Source: Lineus longissimus (Eukaryota; Nemertea; Pilidiophora; Heteronemertea; Lineidae). Taken from it: a stretch of 64,000 nucleotides of DNA. The stretch is from NCBI RefSeq assembly GCF_910592395.1, contig NC_088320.1, positions 15,744,501-15,808,500 on the forward strand, written 5' to 3'. The notes beneath the pieces are model-generated. The model worked only from the letters and a program-made list of their open reading frames with translations, searched no databases and was not told the DNA's origin. Below, piece after piece: positions 1 through 10,010 of the stretch; the first letter of the stretch is position 1; the number at the start of each line of letters is the position of its first letter. The position numbers were made by a program, and so were the translations under genes.

Positions 1-211
1 ATTTTCTTCTTCAGGGAATGATCATGGTTGTGTGTACGGTGTATTGTGGATGGTGGTAAGAGTATTATGAATGTAAGGTTGTGATACTGGTAAATGACTG
101 GGCTGCATGTCTGCCTGCCGACATCTGTTACAGTTGCACAGGTAGGCTCTTATTTTGTTTATCATTAGACTGTGTGTGTTGCAGACTTGGGTCTGATAAT
201 ATAGCACAACC

Positions 212-1738
212 ATGGCAGATCAAGATGGCGAGGATGTAGAGGTGTACGAGGATGTGCAGGAGGATGTACCGGCTATGCAGGAGGGTATGCGACTACGACA
301 TCGACAGCTTCCTGGCGTGGTTCCTGTGATACAGCGACAGCGGGATCTCAATGGTGAGGATGGACCTAGGATGATTGCTCCACCTGCTTTAGGGCTGTTG
401 GGAACTATAAGGAAGAAACTGGTAGATGTTTTTTCGGCCCTTTCAGTGAGTATAGCAGCAATAGGGAACAGGACATCCTATGAACAGGTACCCATGGAGG
501 AGACCTATGCAGCTGCACCTTACCAGCGAACGTCAACACCTCGGAGCGACGCAGCAGCTGGTAACATGTATACCGGCTATGCACAATTGCCACCAGTTTT
601 TCAGTCACACTCTGCAGACAACCCTGTTTCCGTAGCGACGGTACCTACTCCACAGACAGCATCACATGTTACCTTTGCTGATGTACATCAGAGTAAAGAG
701 CATTTTCGACAGTTACCTCAGGCCGTACCTCGACAGGATGAGTTAACTGCATCGCCATCACTTCAACCCCACCCAGTCGCAATGACTCCCACTCGCCCAT
801 CTACTACAATGCCAGTATTAGATAACTTCTATGATGCTGTGGACACCACTGCCCCACCACCTGTGGTAAATAATTATTCTAATTGTTCTTTTGGCGGCAA
901 GGATGAATCGTTTGTTAAAAGGCGACGCCCAAAAATTCCTGCTTTTGATGACACGAAAACTGATTTTGAGGCCTACATTGCCAATTTTAATGCTATTACC
1001 GTGGCTTGGACCAAGGAGGAAAAATTGACCGGCCTCCGTGAGAAACTTGAAGGCAAGGCTGCCAAGGTTCTAGCCAACATGGACTTACAAGGCATACAGG
1101 TGACATTTGACTCCCTTGTCAAGGCTCTTGAGAAGCATTATGTCGGGGAACGTTCCCTGTGGATGACAAAACTTCGCGATACGAGGAGAGAGGAAGGGGA
1201 GACTCTGGACGACCTCTCTTTTAGGCTAAGTCTTTATTCCAAGCGTGCATACGGCACCCTTAAACCAGATCTTGGTTTGGAATTCTACCTGGCTCTGCGC
1301 GACACCCCCTTAGGTGATAAGCTATATGCCTACAAAGACAGACCCCTCGCTGAAATTTTGGACCATGCAAAGTCTTATGAGAGTCACTTACTCTCTACCA
1401 ATCAGTCGGTGTCTTCTGTTCCAGCTGACACTCCGGTTGTTGCGGCTTTGGGCCCAGACGCTAACAACAATGGACCGAAGGCGTCGTATCCATCTCGAAA
1501 TGGAGAGAATTTCCCGTCTCGTGGTCGCGGACGTGGTCGTGGGGCTGGCAGAGGCCGATACAACCAGAATGATCGCCGGTTTTCTTCAGATGAGCGACGA
1601 TGCAATATCTGCAACTCTGCAGATCATCTGTGGCGGGAATGCCCGTATGTAAAGCGCCACATGGATGCACAGATCAGAGCTGCTAGAGATGTTGGTCAGC
1701 CTTCAGGAACAGATGTGACTACGTCGTCAAACCAGTAG
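212..1738 (+). CDS. Gag polyprotein of Ty3/Gypsy element
   Basis: A 508-residue gag. Residues 1-230 are low-complexity and rich in Pro, Gln, Thr and Ser. Residues ~245-400 match the retrotransposon capsid pattern, with a FEAYIANF stretch and a later GKAAKVL motif. An Arg/Gly-rich tract (RGRGRGRGAGRGRY) precedes a single CCHC zinc knuckle at ~464-477 (C-X2-C-X4-H-X4-C), typical of nucleocapsid RNA binding. The protein should assemble the cytoplasmic virus-like particle that packages element RNA. The start is the first ATG in a good context (accATGg) with no competing upstream frame. It ends 86 bases before the first pol codon given here, but the pol frame is open back to 1687, inside gag. Confidence 0.93.
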   Translation: MADQDGEDVEVYEDVQEDVPAMQEGMRLRHRQLPGVVPVIQRQRDLNGEDGPRMIAPPALGLLGTIRKKLVDVFSALSVSIAAIGNRTSYEQVPMEETYAAAPYQRTSTPRSDAAAGNMYTGYAQLPPVFQSHSADNPVSVATVPTPQTASHVTFADVHQSKEHFRQLPQAVPRQDELTASPSLQPHPVAMTPTRPSTTMPVLDNFYDAVDTTAPPPVVNNYSNCSFGGKDESFVKRRRPKIPAFDDTKTDFEAYIANFNAITVAWTKEEKLTGLREKLEGKAAKVLANMDLQGIQVTFDSLVKALEKHYVGERSLWMTKLRDTRREEGETLDDLSFRLSLYSKRAYGTLKPDLGLEFYLALRDTPLGDKLYAYKDRPLAEILDHAKSYESHLLSTNQSVSSVPADTPVVAALGPDANNNGPKASYPSRNGENFPSRGRGRGRGAGRGRYNQNDRRFSSDERRCNICNSADHLWRECPYVKRHMDAQIRAARDVGQPSGTDVTTSSNQ

Positions 1739-1824
1739 GCCATGTCCCTGATCCGGAAGCACCAGGGCATGGCCGTCCAACTCGAAATGTTGCTTCTTTT
1801 GGTTCCAATCTTTATAGAGCATAT

Positions 1825-4800
1825 TTGACTACATATCTGAATGGCCTACCTACTTGTTTTTTGTTGGACACTGGCTCAGTGTCGACTTTCCTTTCGTCGC
1901 GGGCCTATTTCAAGATACCCCGGAAATACAGACCACCACTTACAGGTTGCGATGAGGCTGTAACTATGGCAGATGGTAAATCAACTATGAGGATTCGGGG
2001 AAAGGTTTCCATGCCAGTTCGGATACACGATATGAAGTTTACTTTCGCCATGACAGTAGTGGATATGGATTGTATGGACGGAATATGGGGCACAGATTTC
2101 ATGTCAAGATTCAATTGTGATCTGAAGTTTGGTAGTGGCACTTATGTTTTTAATGGAAAGGAATATCCCATAAATGACGTCAAACACAACTTACTACCTC
2201 ATTCGGTTTGTCTTCTTAGGCCTGATACTTTATCTCCGGGTGCTGAGATTGTCTTATCAGCAAAGTTAAATAGTCCTTTCCGTGCAAAACAGGAGGTAGT
2301 AGTGGAACAAAGCATATATTTTGTGCAGGAGCATAACATCTTGCCTGCCAAATCTGTAACTGTACAATCTAGGAAACAGCGGCATACACCTATCCAACTT
2401 TTCAATCCTACGGCGGAAACGATTACCTTACCAAAGGGAGTGCTACTTGGCTATGCTTTTCCGGCAGCAGTGGCTGAGGCAGATCAACATTCCGAAAATT
2501 TGGAACATGATATGGGAATGGAATCTGAGACGACTTCATCAGAATCTACTCCCCAGAGCTCCATGGATTGTTTTTCCGTGAGAACTCTGGAGGAGCTAGA
2601 AGAGGATATGCCTGAACATCTGATTGATCTGTATAAGAAATCAAGTGCTTCTTTGGATGTGGAACAAAAACACCAGTTAGCGTCACTTCTTCTGAGGTAT
2701 GGCCCTACTTTTTCTTCATCACCAACTGATATTGGATCTACGGATATAGTGAGTCATGAGATAGATACTGGGGATGCACGGCCTTTTCGACTGCCGCTCC
2801 GAAGGCAAGGTTACCAGAAGGAAAGAGAAATCCGAGCTGCGGTTCAGGACGGCTTACAGAGAGATGTTATGGAGGAAGCCAATGGCCCATGGGCGAGTGC
2901 CCCTGTTATTGTAAGGAAGAAGGACGGGACGAGTAGATTCTGTGTTGACTTTCGCAAGCTCAACTCTGTAACAAAAGTGGATGGTTACCCGATCCCAAGA
3001 TTTGACGAGTGCATTGACTCACTCCACGGCAGTAACTACTTCTGCTCTTTAGACCTCCAGGCGGGATATTGGCAAGTACCACTAAAATCGAAACAGGACC
3101 GCGAAAAAACAGCTTTTCTAACCAAGGAGGGGTTATTTCAATTTAAAGTTCTACCATTTGGCTTATGTAATGCTCCACGTACATTTGAGCGCCTCATGGA
3201 GTGTGTGCTCAGGGGTTTACAATGGGAGAAATGCATCCTCTACCTGGATGACATCTTAGTGTATGGAAAAACGTTCCAAGAGACTATGCATAACTTAGAG
3301 TGCGTATTAGAGCGTCTCCATAAAGCTAAGCTTAAAATGAAGCCTGGAAAGTGCCTCCTTTTTCAAACTAGTCTCGAGTATCTCGGACATCAACTCTCTC
3401 CACAAGGGATTGAGCCACTGACCAACAAGATAACAGCTGTTCAGTCGTGGCCCTCGTTAGCTTCTGTACCTCGGAATAAACTAAGAACGGAAGTAAAGCG
3501 TTTTCTGGGACTGGTAGGTTACTATCGTAAATTCATAAGAAACATGAGTGACATTGCGGCGCCTTTATACAACATTTTGAAGAAGGACAGTCCACTTATT
3601 TGGACACTGGATCATGAAAACTCGTTCAAGCGACTAAAAGCAGCACTCACTAGTGCACCTCTCCTGTCCTACCCGGATGTCACCAAGGGTAATTTCATCC
3701 TCGACACGGATGCCTCCAACACGGGAGTTGGCGGAGTTCTTAGTCAAGTTCAAGATGGTAAAGAGGCTGTTTTAGGATATTTCTCACATCTGCTTCATGA
3801 TTCCGAGAGACGTTACTGTATCACCAAGCGGGAATTTTTAGGGGTAATCAAGGCTGTACAGCACTTCAAACCATACTTATATGGTCAACGGTTTTTGATC
3901 AGGACAGATAATGCTGCGGTAAGCCATATGTTAACCCTAACAGATGCTCAGGAACAGATACAACGATGGCAGTTATTTATGTCACAGTTTACGTTTGATG
4001 TGATACACAGACCCGGACGTCACCATGCAAATGCTGATGCAATGAGTAGACTTTTCTGTCAACAATGTGGACGGACCGATGAGATAGACCCAGGGATAGA
4101 TACAAGCATGTCCAGGGGCAAACCAAGAAGATTCCGTATCAAAGAATCTGTAGATGTTCCACCATGTGAACATACGCTACATACAGATGAGTCAGTGGAG
4201 GAAGAGGTCGATAGGCTTATGATGAGCTGTGCTGTAACTACCCGAGCTCAGGCCCTTGAAGCCATGGTGAAACAACACAGACCTGCTGACCCGTCTGACC
4301 CCAACCTGGTCCCAGAGGTCGATCACCTGGTTCCACTGTCAGGAATGCACAATCTACAAATATCCGACCCTGATATAGCTCCAATCCTTCAGCTCAAGTT
4401 GAGTGGATCAGATTATCCAAATTATAGATGTATCTCAGGCGAGAGCCTCAGTGTTAAAACCCTTAGGCAACACTGGAGGCACTTGTTTGTGGATAATGGA
4501 ATCTTATGTCGCAAATTGGACATCCCAGATAGACCAATGAGAATTCAGCTTGTCGTGCCGCGCACACTAAAGCAGTCTATTATGGCGAAACTACATTCTG
4601 ATCCTTGTTCCGGACACTTAGGAACTTTGAAAACTGCGGAGCGTGTAAAGGCTAAATTTTATTGGGTTGGCTGGAGAAGAGATGTTGCCAGGTATGTTTC
4701 ACATTGTGACGCGTGCAATGTTATGAAGTATCCGCATAAGAAGAAGAGGGTACCTTTGACCCAACAGCTCTTTGGGGAGGCCTTTGAGCGGGTATGTGTT

Positions 4801-5655
4801 GACATCATCGGACCGTTGAAGCAGACGCCTAGAGGCTTCCAGTACGTCTTAACCATGGAGGATACTTTTACAAAATGGGTGGAGGCTGCCCCTCTCAGGA
4901 CATTGGAGACAACAGAAGTATGTAATGCCATTGTTAGCGAACTCATTTCACGGTTCGGTTGCATGTATATTTTGCACAGCGACAGAGGCCCACAGTTTGT
5001 GTCCCAGCTGTATGACTCACTACTCAAGAAATTGGGGATTGATAGGAGTTTGACCACCCCATATAATCCAAAAAGCAATGGCCTTGTCGAGAATTTTAAC
5101 AAGATCTTGAAGTCTATGATGAAAACATATGTATACGATCACAAGGAATCTGTTGGCAACTGGGATGTGATGCTACCAATGTTCTTGATGGCATATAGGT
5201 CCTCGGTCCACAGTAGCACTGGGGAAACGCCACATTTTATGTTGACTGCCCGTGAGATGAAGACTCCTCTTGATCTCTTATATTCCAAACCATCGGAATC
5301 TCGGGAATCTGTTCCTACCTACATCAGGAACCTGGAGGATAGATTTCATAAAGCATATAGCATTGCTCGTGACCAGCTTCGATTAGCTCAGCGGATACAG
5401 AAAAAACAATATGAACCATCAACGTTAAAATATCAAGCCTTGAAACCAGGACAGTTTGTCTGGTACTTTAATCCCAGAAAATCGTTCAAGGGTGACAAGC
5501 ATCTAGCCTGGAAAGGACCATATAGGGTAAAGGATATAGGTGATGATTTCACCGTAACACTTCAATTAGACTCTGATGGGCATTTATACCGTACCCATCT
5601 TGATAAGTTGCGCCCTGCCCATGGAGTTACAGAGGAGAACTGGTCACCGAAGTGA
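1825..5655 (+). CDS. Pol polyprotein of Ty3/Gypsy element (protease, RT, RNase H, integrase)
   Basis: About 1,276 residues, uninterrupted. An aspartic protease DTGS motif lies at ~15-18. The reverse transcriptase has a YLDD catalytic box at ~473. The RNase H region around residue 626 has LDTDASNTGVGG. The integrase has an H-H-C-C zinc-binding segment (HLGT near 930, then CDAC), and a D,D-35-E core with Asp in VCVDIIGPL (~991), HSDRGPQF (~1051) and Glu in NGLVENF (~1089). Codon 1 here is TTG, not ATG; the frame is open upstream to 1687 and overlaps gag by about 50 bases in the -1 frame. Pol is therefore probably made by -1 frameshifting as Gag-Pol, but I see no canonical slippery heptamer in the overlap. 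All catalytic motifs are kept, so the element may be competent. Confidence 0.95.
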   Translation: MTTYLNGLPTCFLLDTGSVSTFLSSRAYFKIPRKYRPPLTGCDEAVTMADGKSTMRIRGKVSMPVRIHDMKFTFAMTVVDMDCMDGIWGTDFMSRFNCDLKFGSGTYVFNGKEYPINDVKHNLLPHSVCLLRPDTLSPGAEIVLSAKLNSPFRAKQEVVVEQSIYFVQEHNILPAKSVTVQSRKQRHTPIQLFNPTAETITLPKGVLLGYAFPAAVAEADQHSENLEHDMGMESETTSSESTPQSSMDCFSVRTLEELEEDMPEHLIDLYKKSSASLDVEQKHQLASLLLRYGPTFSSSPTDIGSTDIVSHEIDTGDARPFRLPLRRQGYQKEREIRAAVQDGLQRDVMEEANGPWASAPVIVRKKDGTSRFCVDFRKLNSVTKVDGYPIPRFDECIDSLHGSNYFCSLDLQAGYWQVPLKSKQDREKTAFLTKEGLFQFKVLPFGLCNAPRTFERLMECVLRGLQWEKCILYLDDILVYGKTFQETMHNLECVLERLHKAKLKMKPGKCLLFQTSLEYLGHQLSPQGIEPLTNKITAVQSWPSLASVPRNKLRTEVKRFLGLVGYYRKFIRNMSDIAAPLYNILKKDSPLIWTLDHENSFKRLKAALTSAPLLSYPDVTKGNFILDTDASNTGVGGVLSQVQDGKEAVLGYFSHLLHDSERRYCITKREFLGVIKAVQHFKPYLYGQRFLIRTDNAAVSHMLTLTDAQEQIQRWQLFMSQFTFDVIHRPGRHHANADAMSRLFCQQCGRTDEIDPGIDTSMSRGKPRRFRIKESVDVPPCEHTLHTDESVEEEVDRLMMSCAVTTRAQALEAMVKQHRPADPSDPNLVPEVDHLVPLSGMHNLQISDPDIAPILQLKLSGSDYPNYRCISGESLSVKTLRQHWRHLFVDNGILCRKLDIPDRPMRIQLVVPRTLKQSIMAKLHSDPCSGHLGTLKTAERVKAKFYWVGWRRDVARYVSHCDACNVMKYPHKKKRVPLTQQLFGEAFERVCVDIIGPLKQTPRGFQYVLTMEDTFTKWVEAAPLRTLETTEVCNAIVSELISRFGCMYILHSDRGPQFVSQLYDSLLKKLGIDRSLTTPYNPKSNGLVENFNKILKSMMKTYVYDHKESVGNWDVMLPMFLMAYRSSVHSSTGETPHFMLTAREMKTPLDLLYSKPSESRESVPTYIRNLEDRFHKAYSIARDQLRLAQRIQKKQYEPSTLKYQALKPGQFVWYFNPRKSFKGDKHLAWKGPYRVKDIGDDFTVTLQLDSDGHLYRTHLDKLRPAHGVTEENWSPK

Positions 5656-7317
5656 GTGAAGTTGGAAACTGGATTATCCTACAAGTGGGGACCTACTTGG
5701 GCACGGTAAGGATGTCGACAGGCGAGACGTGACGCTTATGTTGTTGTGAAACTGTCTGTTAGTGCGAATCTTCTTGTATAAATGCGATGTGCGATTCTGG
5801 TGTGCCTGAGGGTGTGACTAGGACCCTGGTCACCCCGTTTTGTATCACGAGTGTATTTTATCGTTTTAAACAGGTCAGTTTTTACTTCTCAGCCGATGCG
5901 TAATAATTCTATGCATCTATGGGTGCTCAATTTTATAGTGGCTTTGGAGTCGCAAAACGCGAGTTGGTAAAACACAGTGGTGTATTTTATAGGTAGAGAC
6001 TCAGCGTGCTGGCCATTTCTTGAATTTGTGCGTCTTTTGGTGCCTGCTCAAATCCAGTTGTATATTGTGCCTTAATGTCAATAGCTCAGGGATGTTAGAT
6101 CTCTATTGGTACAATCAGGGTAACACGATGAATGGTTTCCACTTCAATATTAATGGGTGCTCAGTGTTTTTTCATGTCACAGTGCGACATCTTACTAGAG
6201 ATATTTCTGTTTCTTGTGTGGTGAGGACTACCCGTTTAGCTACTAGTTATTATGAACAATGTTGTTTCTTATACTGTACATGGGTTGGCTGGATTGCTTT
6301 GCTGGTTAACGCCATGATACAGCGGACACTGAACTTTTGATACCAAATGTGTTTACTAGTAAATCGGAATTTTGTACTGGTGGTTTGAACATTGTGTACA
6401 TGTATCAATATTGTATACGTATTCACTGCTTGTGGTACTGCGTACCAAAGTGTTTTTGACGTGCTTTTTATTTGATTAGGAGTTTTGTTGTGGTATTCAT
6501 TATGATATACATGTACTTGTGTGTGTTTTCGTATATGAATGAGCAAGTGGGTGCGACTAGAAACTGTCGGTGTGCTTTGAGGTTTTGTCTGCACGGAAAT
6601 GTGGACGTGTTGTTTCATCACATGTTAAGCTACAGCTGTGGAGTGTTCAACTTATTAACCTGGCAACTTTCACGCACTATCAGCATAAGCAACTGGGACC
6701 TTAATGTGTATTGGATTATGTGCATTGAGATGCCTTTTGATAGTTGCTTTTGCCTAAATGGTTATTTGGAGCCCCTTTGCCACTGACTGAAGCACTATTG
6801 TTCACTTTGTTTACATTTGTATTTTCTATCACACTTTATGTGCTAGGGACCTTTTGGGTGGCTTCTTCAGGCACTTCTACACCATTACATTATTTATTTA
6901 TTTTCACTTTGGTTAACCATAGTGCTACAGTTTTTGTGTACCATGTGCATGGCCGAGCTAGTCAATTGGTCCTGGGGCATGTGACGTGAGTGTAGACTTG
7001 GAGAATCATGGTCGTGGGTACGAATAGTACTTAATTATTTGGTTTTGTTTGAAAACATGTTTATTGTTGTTTTGGTTTAAGCGTATGGCAGGAGCTATCA
7101 TACGCTCATCCGAAGGGAATGGTGTATCATATCTGGGACGCCAGAACAGCACGTGTTGGTGCTGCCCTCTGGCAATACGTTGTGACACCAGTTTGGTGAG
7201 CTGGTAAATAAAAGTAGTACCGTTTTGTGAACTCAAAACACGTGTGATTTCCCTTTTGTTGCGAGGCCCAAAGCTGGGAAATACCGCACAATACATGCTG
7301 TTTTCAAACTTTAATTC
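5656..7317 (+). other. Noncoding 3' region of the Gypsy element, probable 3' LTR
   Basis: There is no convincing gene here; the short ORFs have no protein-like composition. A purine-rich run (near 5682-5690) just after pol could be the polypurine tract. A TATA-like site (tataaatg) lies near 5776 and an AATAAA lies near 7206. These are the order and spacing expected for U3-R-U5 of a long LTR. A near-perfect hairpin sits at 7140-7173. Without the left LTR for comparison this remains an inference. Confidence 0.45.
7140..7173 (+). repeat. Short imperfect inverted repeat (hairpin)
   Basis: The arms gccagaacagcac and gtgctgccctctggc are near-complementary around a 6-base loop. It lies ~30-70 bases upstream of the AATAAA of the putative LTR. 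It could be an RNA stem in the element transcript; no function can be assigned. Confidence 0.4.
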
Positions 7318-7369
7318 GTGTTTGCGTGTGTGTTGGTATATGAATTAAAGTTACATGATCATATTTCAG

Positions 7370-7797
7370 GGTTTTCCGACTCTATAATCAAGTTAACAGC
7401 AGCTTCAAGGGTGACTGCAACAGATTTCAGACTGGTGAAGGAATCGGGTGTGTTTTATGGTGCTTTCAAAGATGGTAGGATTCCTAATGGTGATGTACTA
7501 ACAACGAAATTAGACGCTTATACCACAGTCGGTATAAAGCTGTGCTGCCGAGCAGATGGTTTTGCTTCAAATGCAATCTTGCTGCCTCAAAATAAGCCGT
7601 TTATTCTCTTTCCGCTCAGTAGAACTTGTCAAAAGGTCTATCAAATGAAGTCCGAATTCTTTTGGCTCAGCAGCGGAACCGCAATAAATGTGGATATTTC
7701 ACCAGATAATTCAGTTCCGAAACAAATGCACCAAGGGAGAAATCCGGGGGCAGTTGGCTTATGCAAATACACGCACGAGCAGGCAACCAATTCATAG
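7370..7797 (+). CDS. Possible exon or gene fragment of unknown function
   Basis: An open frame of ~142 codons begins after a good 3' splice-site-like sequence (atatttcag, AG at 7368-7369). Its first ~110 residues read like real protein, with balanced composition and a Cys-Cys pair in KLCCRADG. I do not recognise the family. The last 30 codons look less protein-like, and an overlapping frame continues to 7882, so a frameshift or a nearby donor is possible. No partner exons were found, and it directly follows the retrotransposon. It may be an exon of a gene broken by that insertion, or chance. Confidence 0.3.
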
Positions 7798-8806
7798 ATC
7801 GGTAAAAAATGCTGTGTATCCTGATTCGGGTATATGCAATTTAAATTCGAAAATATCGGAAGCATATATATTCAAAATATAAAAGTAAAATGTAAAAAAT
7901 GTAAAAGCCAAAAGTGTTTCTGGATAGTGTATGGGGGTGTGTACATATCATGGCCACATTGATGCTGGTAGAAAACATAGAGTTTTGTGAGAAGTTTGTC
8001 TTCACATATCGTGACCATATTCTTGGTGGAAAAAAACATACTGCTTCTGGGAAGTTTATCCTTGAATATCGTTTGAGGGGTCAGCATGTCCAATGAAACC
8101 AATAACACATTGAAAGTGAATGGCATCATAGCTAAATCCACCATATCGGCCAATGTGATTACAGTCATGGATATATGCCTATCTGTTATCACCCAATCAT
8201 TGTAATTGGATTAGCCCAGTGCCAAATCCTAGGTTCTAGGGGTCAAACTATACAATTTAACCATTATCTGTCCAATTATTTGATTTCGTTTTCTCCAAAT
8301 TCACCTGTTAACACCCAATCATTCTAATTGGATTAGCCCAGTGCCAAATCCTAGGTTCTAGGGGTCAAACTATCGAATTTAACCGTTACCTGTCCAATTA
8401 TTTTATTTTTTATTTTTCTCCAAATTCATGATGGCGGCGAAAATGGCCGCCTCAAATAATGTAGTATGTACTGCACTTCGTTCTTTATCGCAATATGTAT
8501 GAGATATATGGTCTAAACCTAGGTTCAAATGTTATAATACATGTATATTCTTTGCTACCATCATCTGCATGGAAAAACTATTTTGTCTTCGTTCTATTCA
8601 TCATGGCTGCCAAGATGGCAGTCAAATGTTGTAGTTACACACTAAAGATGACTGTTTTTTGCAACCTATGCTGAGTGACCAAGGATTCAATTGCATATCA
8701 ATGTATACAGTAATTTTCCTCAATGTATCAGACTGGCGTTGTCTATAAAGCTTGGCAAGGTCAAACATTGAGGGTCAAGATGAGTTATTGCGGAACACAA
8801 TGCATT
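7798..8806 (+). other. Noncoding spacer with short internal duplications
   Basis: AT-rich sequence with no coding signal. It holds an imperfect duplication at ~7905-8060, the 122-bp tandem pair listed separately, and a weaker repeat of a 'catgatggcggc..atggccgcc' motif near 8426 and 8604. It ends where the triplicated unit begins. Confidence 0.5.
8183..8430 (+). repeat. Two tandem copies of a ~122-bp unit
   Basis: The block starting ctgtta.cacccaatcatt is repeated 122 bases later. Both copies contain ttagcccagtgccaaatcct and end in ctccaaattca. The copies differ by a few substitutions and a small indel. Confidence 0.85.
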
Positions 8807-9201
8807 GCGAATAGTGAACTTTGGTTGACTGGAGTGTATGTTTGAGCTGACTTTTTAAAATAACATGCGCAAATCATGCCAATAGAAACGTGTCCTTCTC
8901 TCTCAAGTAAGTCAGCTGATCGTAAGCATCGGTCCCTAGGCCTTTTGCCTGTTTACCATTTTCCAAAATATACATGTACATGTATTACAATTTTCCGGTA
9001 TGAATAAATGTATACAAATAATATGAATATCGAGTGTTTTATCATTGTTTAATTATATTTCAACTTCTCCTACAGTCCCTCTAGCGAGACAGATGAATGG
9101 AGAAATCACCCCTCTTTTTAGAAAATCGAGGCCCAAGTCAAGCTGTATGCGATGGTGTGTGACTTTCAAAAGGGGCCATACTTGCTGCGTTGGCTAACTC
9201 G

Positions 9202-9209
9202 TATATAAA
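9202..9209 (+). promoter_or_regulatory. TATA-box-like site, unit 1
   Basis: A strong TATA consensus (cgTATATAAAAg) is kept identically in all three units. It is ~2.6 kb upstream of the GPCR-A start codon, so if used it would imply a spliced 5' leader or a different transcript. It could equally belong to an old mobile element. Confidence 0.3.
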
Positions 9210-9253
9210 AGTCTTCCTATGACTTGTAGGCCACCGAGTTTTTCCTTTGATGT

Positions 9254-9325
9254 TAGCTCGAAGAGCCTCATAGCCTATTGGCTAACACTGCTGGCTACCA
9301 CGCAAACGGATCCGGGTTCGATCCT
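9254..9325 (+). repeat. tRNA-like (SINE-head-like) sequence, unit 1
   Basis: A good Pol III B box (ggttcgatcc, 9315-9324) lies ~60 bases after an A-box-like tagctcgaagagc. I could not fold a full cloverleaf with matching acceptor arms, so this is probably a tRNA-derived SINE remnant rather than a tRNA gene. Confidence 0.4.
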
Positions 9326-9743
9326 GTGGACAGACCCTGTCGAAGGCGTTCAAATGTGACCATAAATAATATGTGGCCGTGAAATGTCATGACGTTGCCT
9401 ATAGCATTCCGCGACGTTACTATTTATAGCTCATAAGGTCATTTGAATAAGATATTGATGACGTTTTAGTCACGTGACAGTCGGACATCGACACTTATTT
9501 CTACCCATTTGAGGTTATTTCAAAGTAAATTATCTTTGACCCTGCATTGTTTTTTGCATGAATGATACCATAGAGTCAGAGAGAGAAATATTCAGAACAA
9601 TTATGTAGTATTTTCAACACTCGGACATGTGCCAGATTGAATCTAACTGCCCTAGTTAGAAAGCCTGAATCCATTACGAAACTGCATGTTTGTCCGACAT
9701 TGCCTGTAATTCAGCGATGGGGAAATAGAGGGCAGCAGTTGCA

Positions 9744-10010
9744 GTGACCTCATTATCGCTGAATGCTATTTCTGTCGCCACCTGGCCCCATCACACGCCT
9801 GTAGTTATTTACAAACTACCCGATGCAGAGAAATGTTTTGATCGAGTTTGGTATGCCTGTATATTCTTACCGCGGATTTCACCGTTCCCTTGGTTAGTTT
9901 GTGAGATGGATAGTAGTAGAACCTTAGACATTCATTGTTATAGAGGCATCCGCCAGGGTTGTGTTCTTTCATCGTTTTTCAAAAGTGTTATTATGTTTAT
10001 AGTTGCATGA
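9744..10010 (+). pseudogene. Decayed non-LTR retrotransposon reverse-transcriptase fragment, unit 1
   Basis: An 88-codon frame has two LINE RT hallmarks: DAEKCFDRVW (the Asp-bearing block of RT motif A) and RGIRQGCVLSSFF (the 'GxRQGxxLSP' block). Stop codons follow, and a possible remnant of the next block (ITDDDINLVG) is in another frame. No catalytic FADD box survives in frame, so it is inactive. In this copy the key Asp of DRVW is kept, while units 2 and 3 have Val there (VRVW). Confidence 0.6.

Larger units (their letters stand above)
1..7317 (+). mobile_element. Ty3/Gypsy LTR retrotransposon, 5' end outside the window
   Basis: A long coding element with gag followed by pol in the order protease, reverse transcriptase, RNase H, integrase, which is the Ty3/Gypsy order. 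Both reading frames are intact, so the insertion is probably young. I could not find a left LTR: the first 211 bases look like leader sequence and I saw no repeat of them after pol. The right limit is therefore uncertain. I placed it at about 7.3 kb, where the GT-rich noncoding sequence changes character. No envelope-like ORF follows pol. The coding part is certain and the boundaries are not. Confidence 0.9.

Noticed and set aside
1-211. Left LTR of the Gypsy element
   Set aside because: No part of these bases recurs in 5,656-7,317, so it looks like leader sequence and the left LTR is outside the window.
4659-5102. Minus-strand ORF of 147 codons inside pol
   Set aside because: It is a shadow of the integrase frame.
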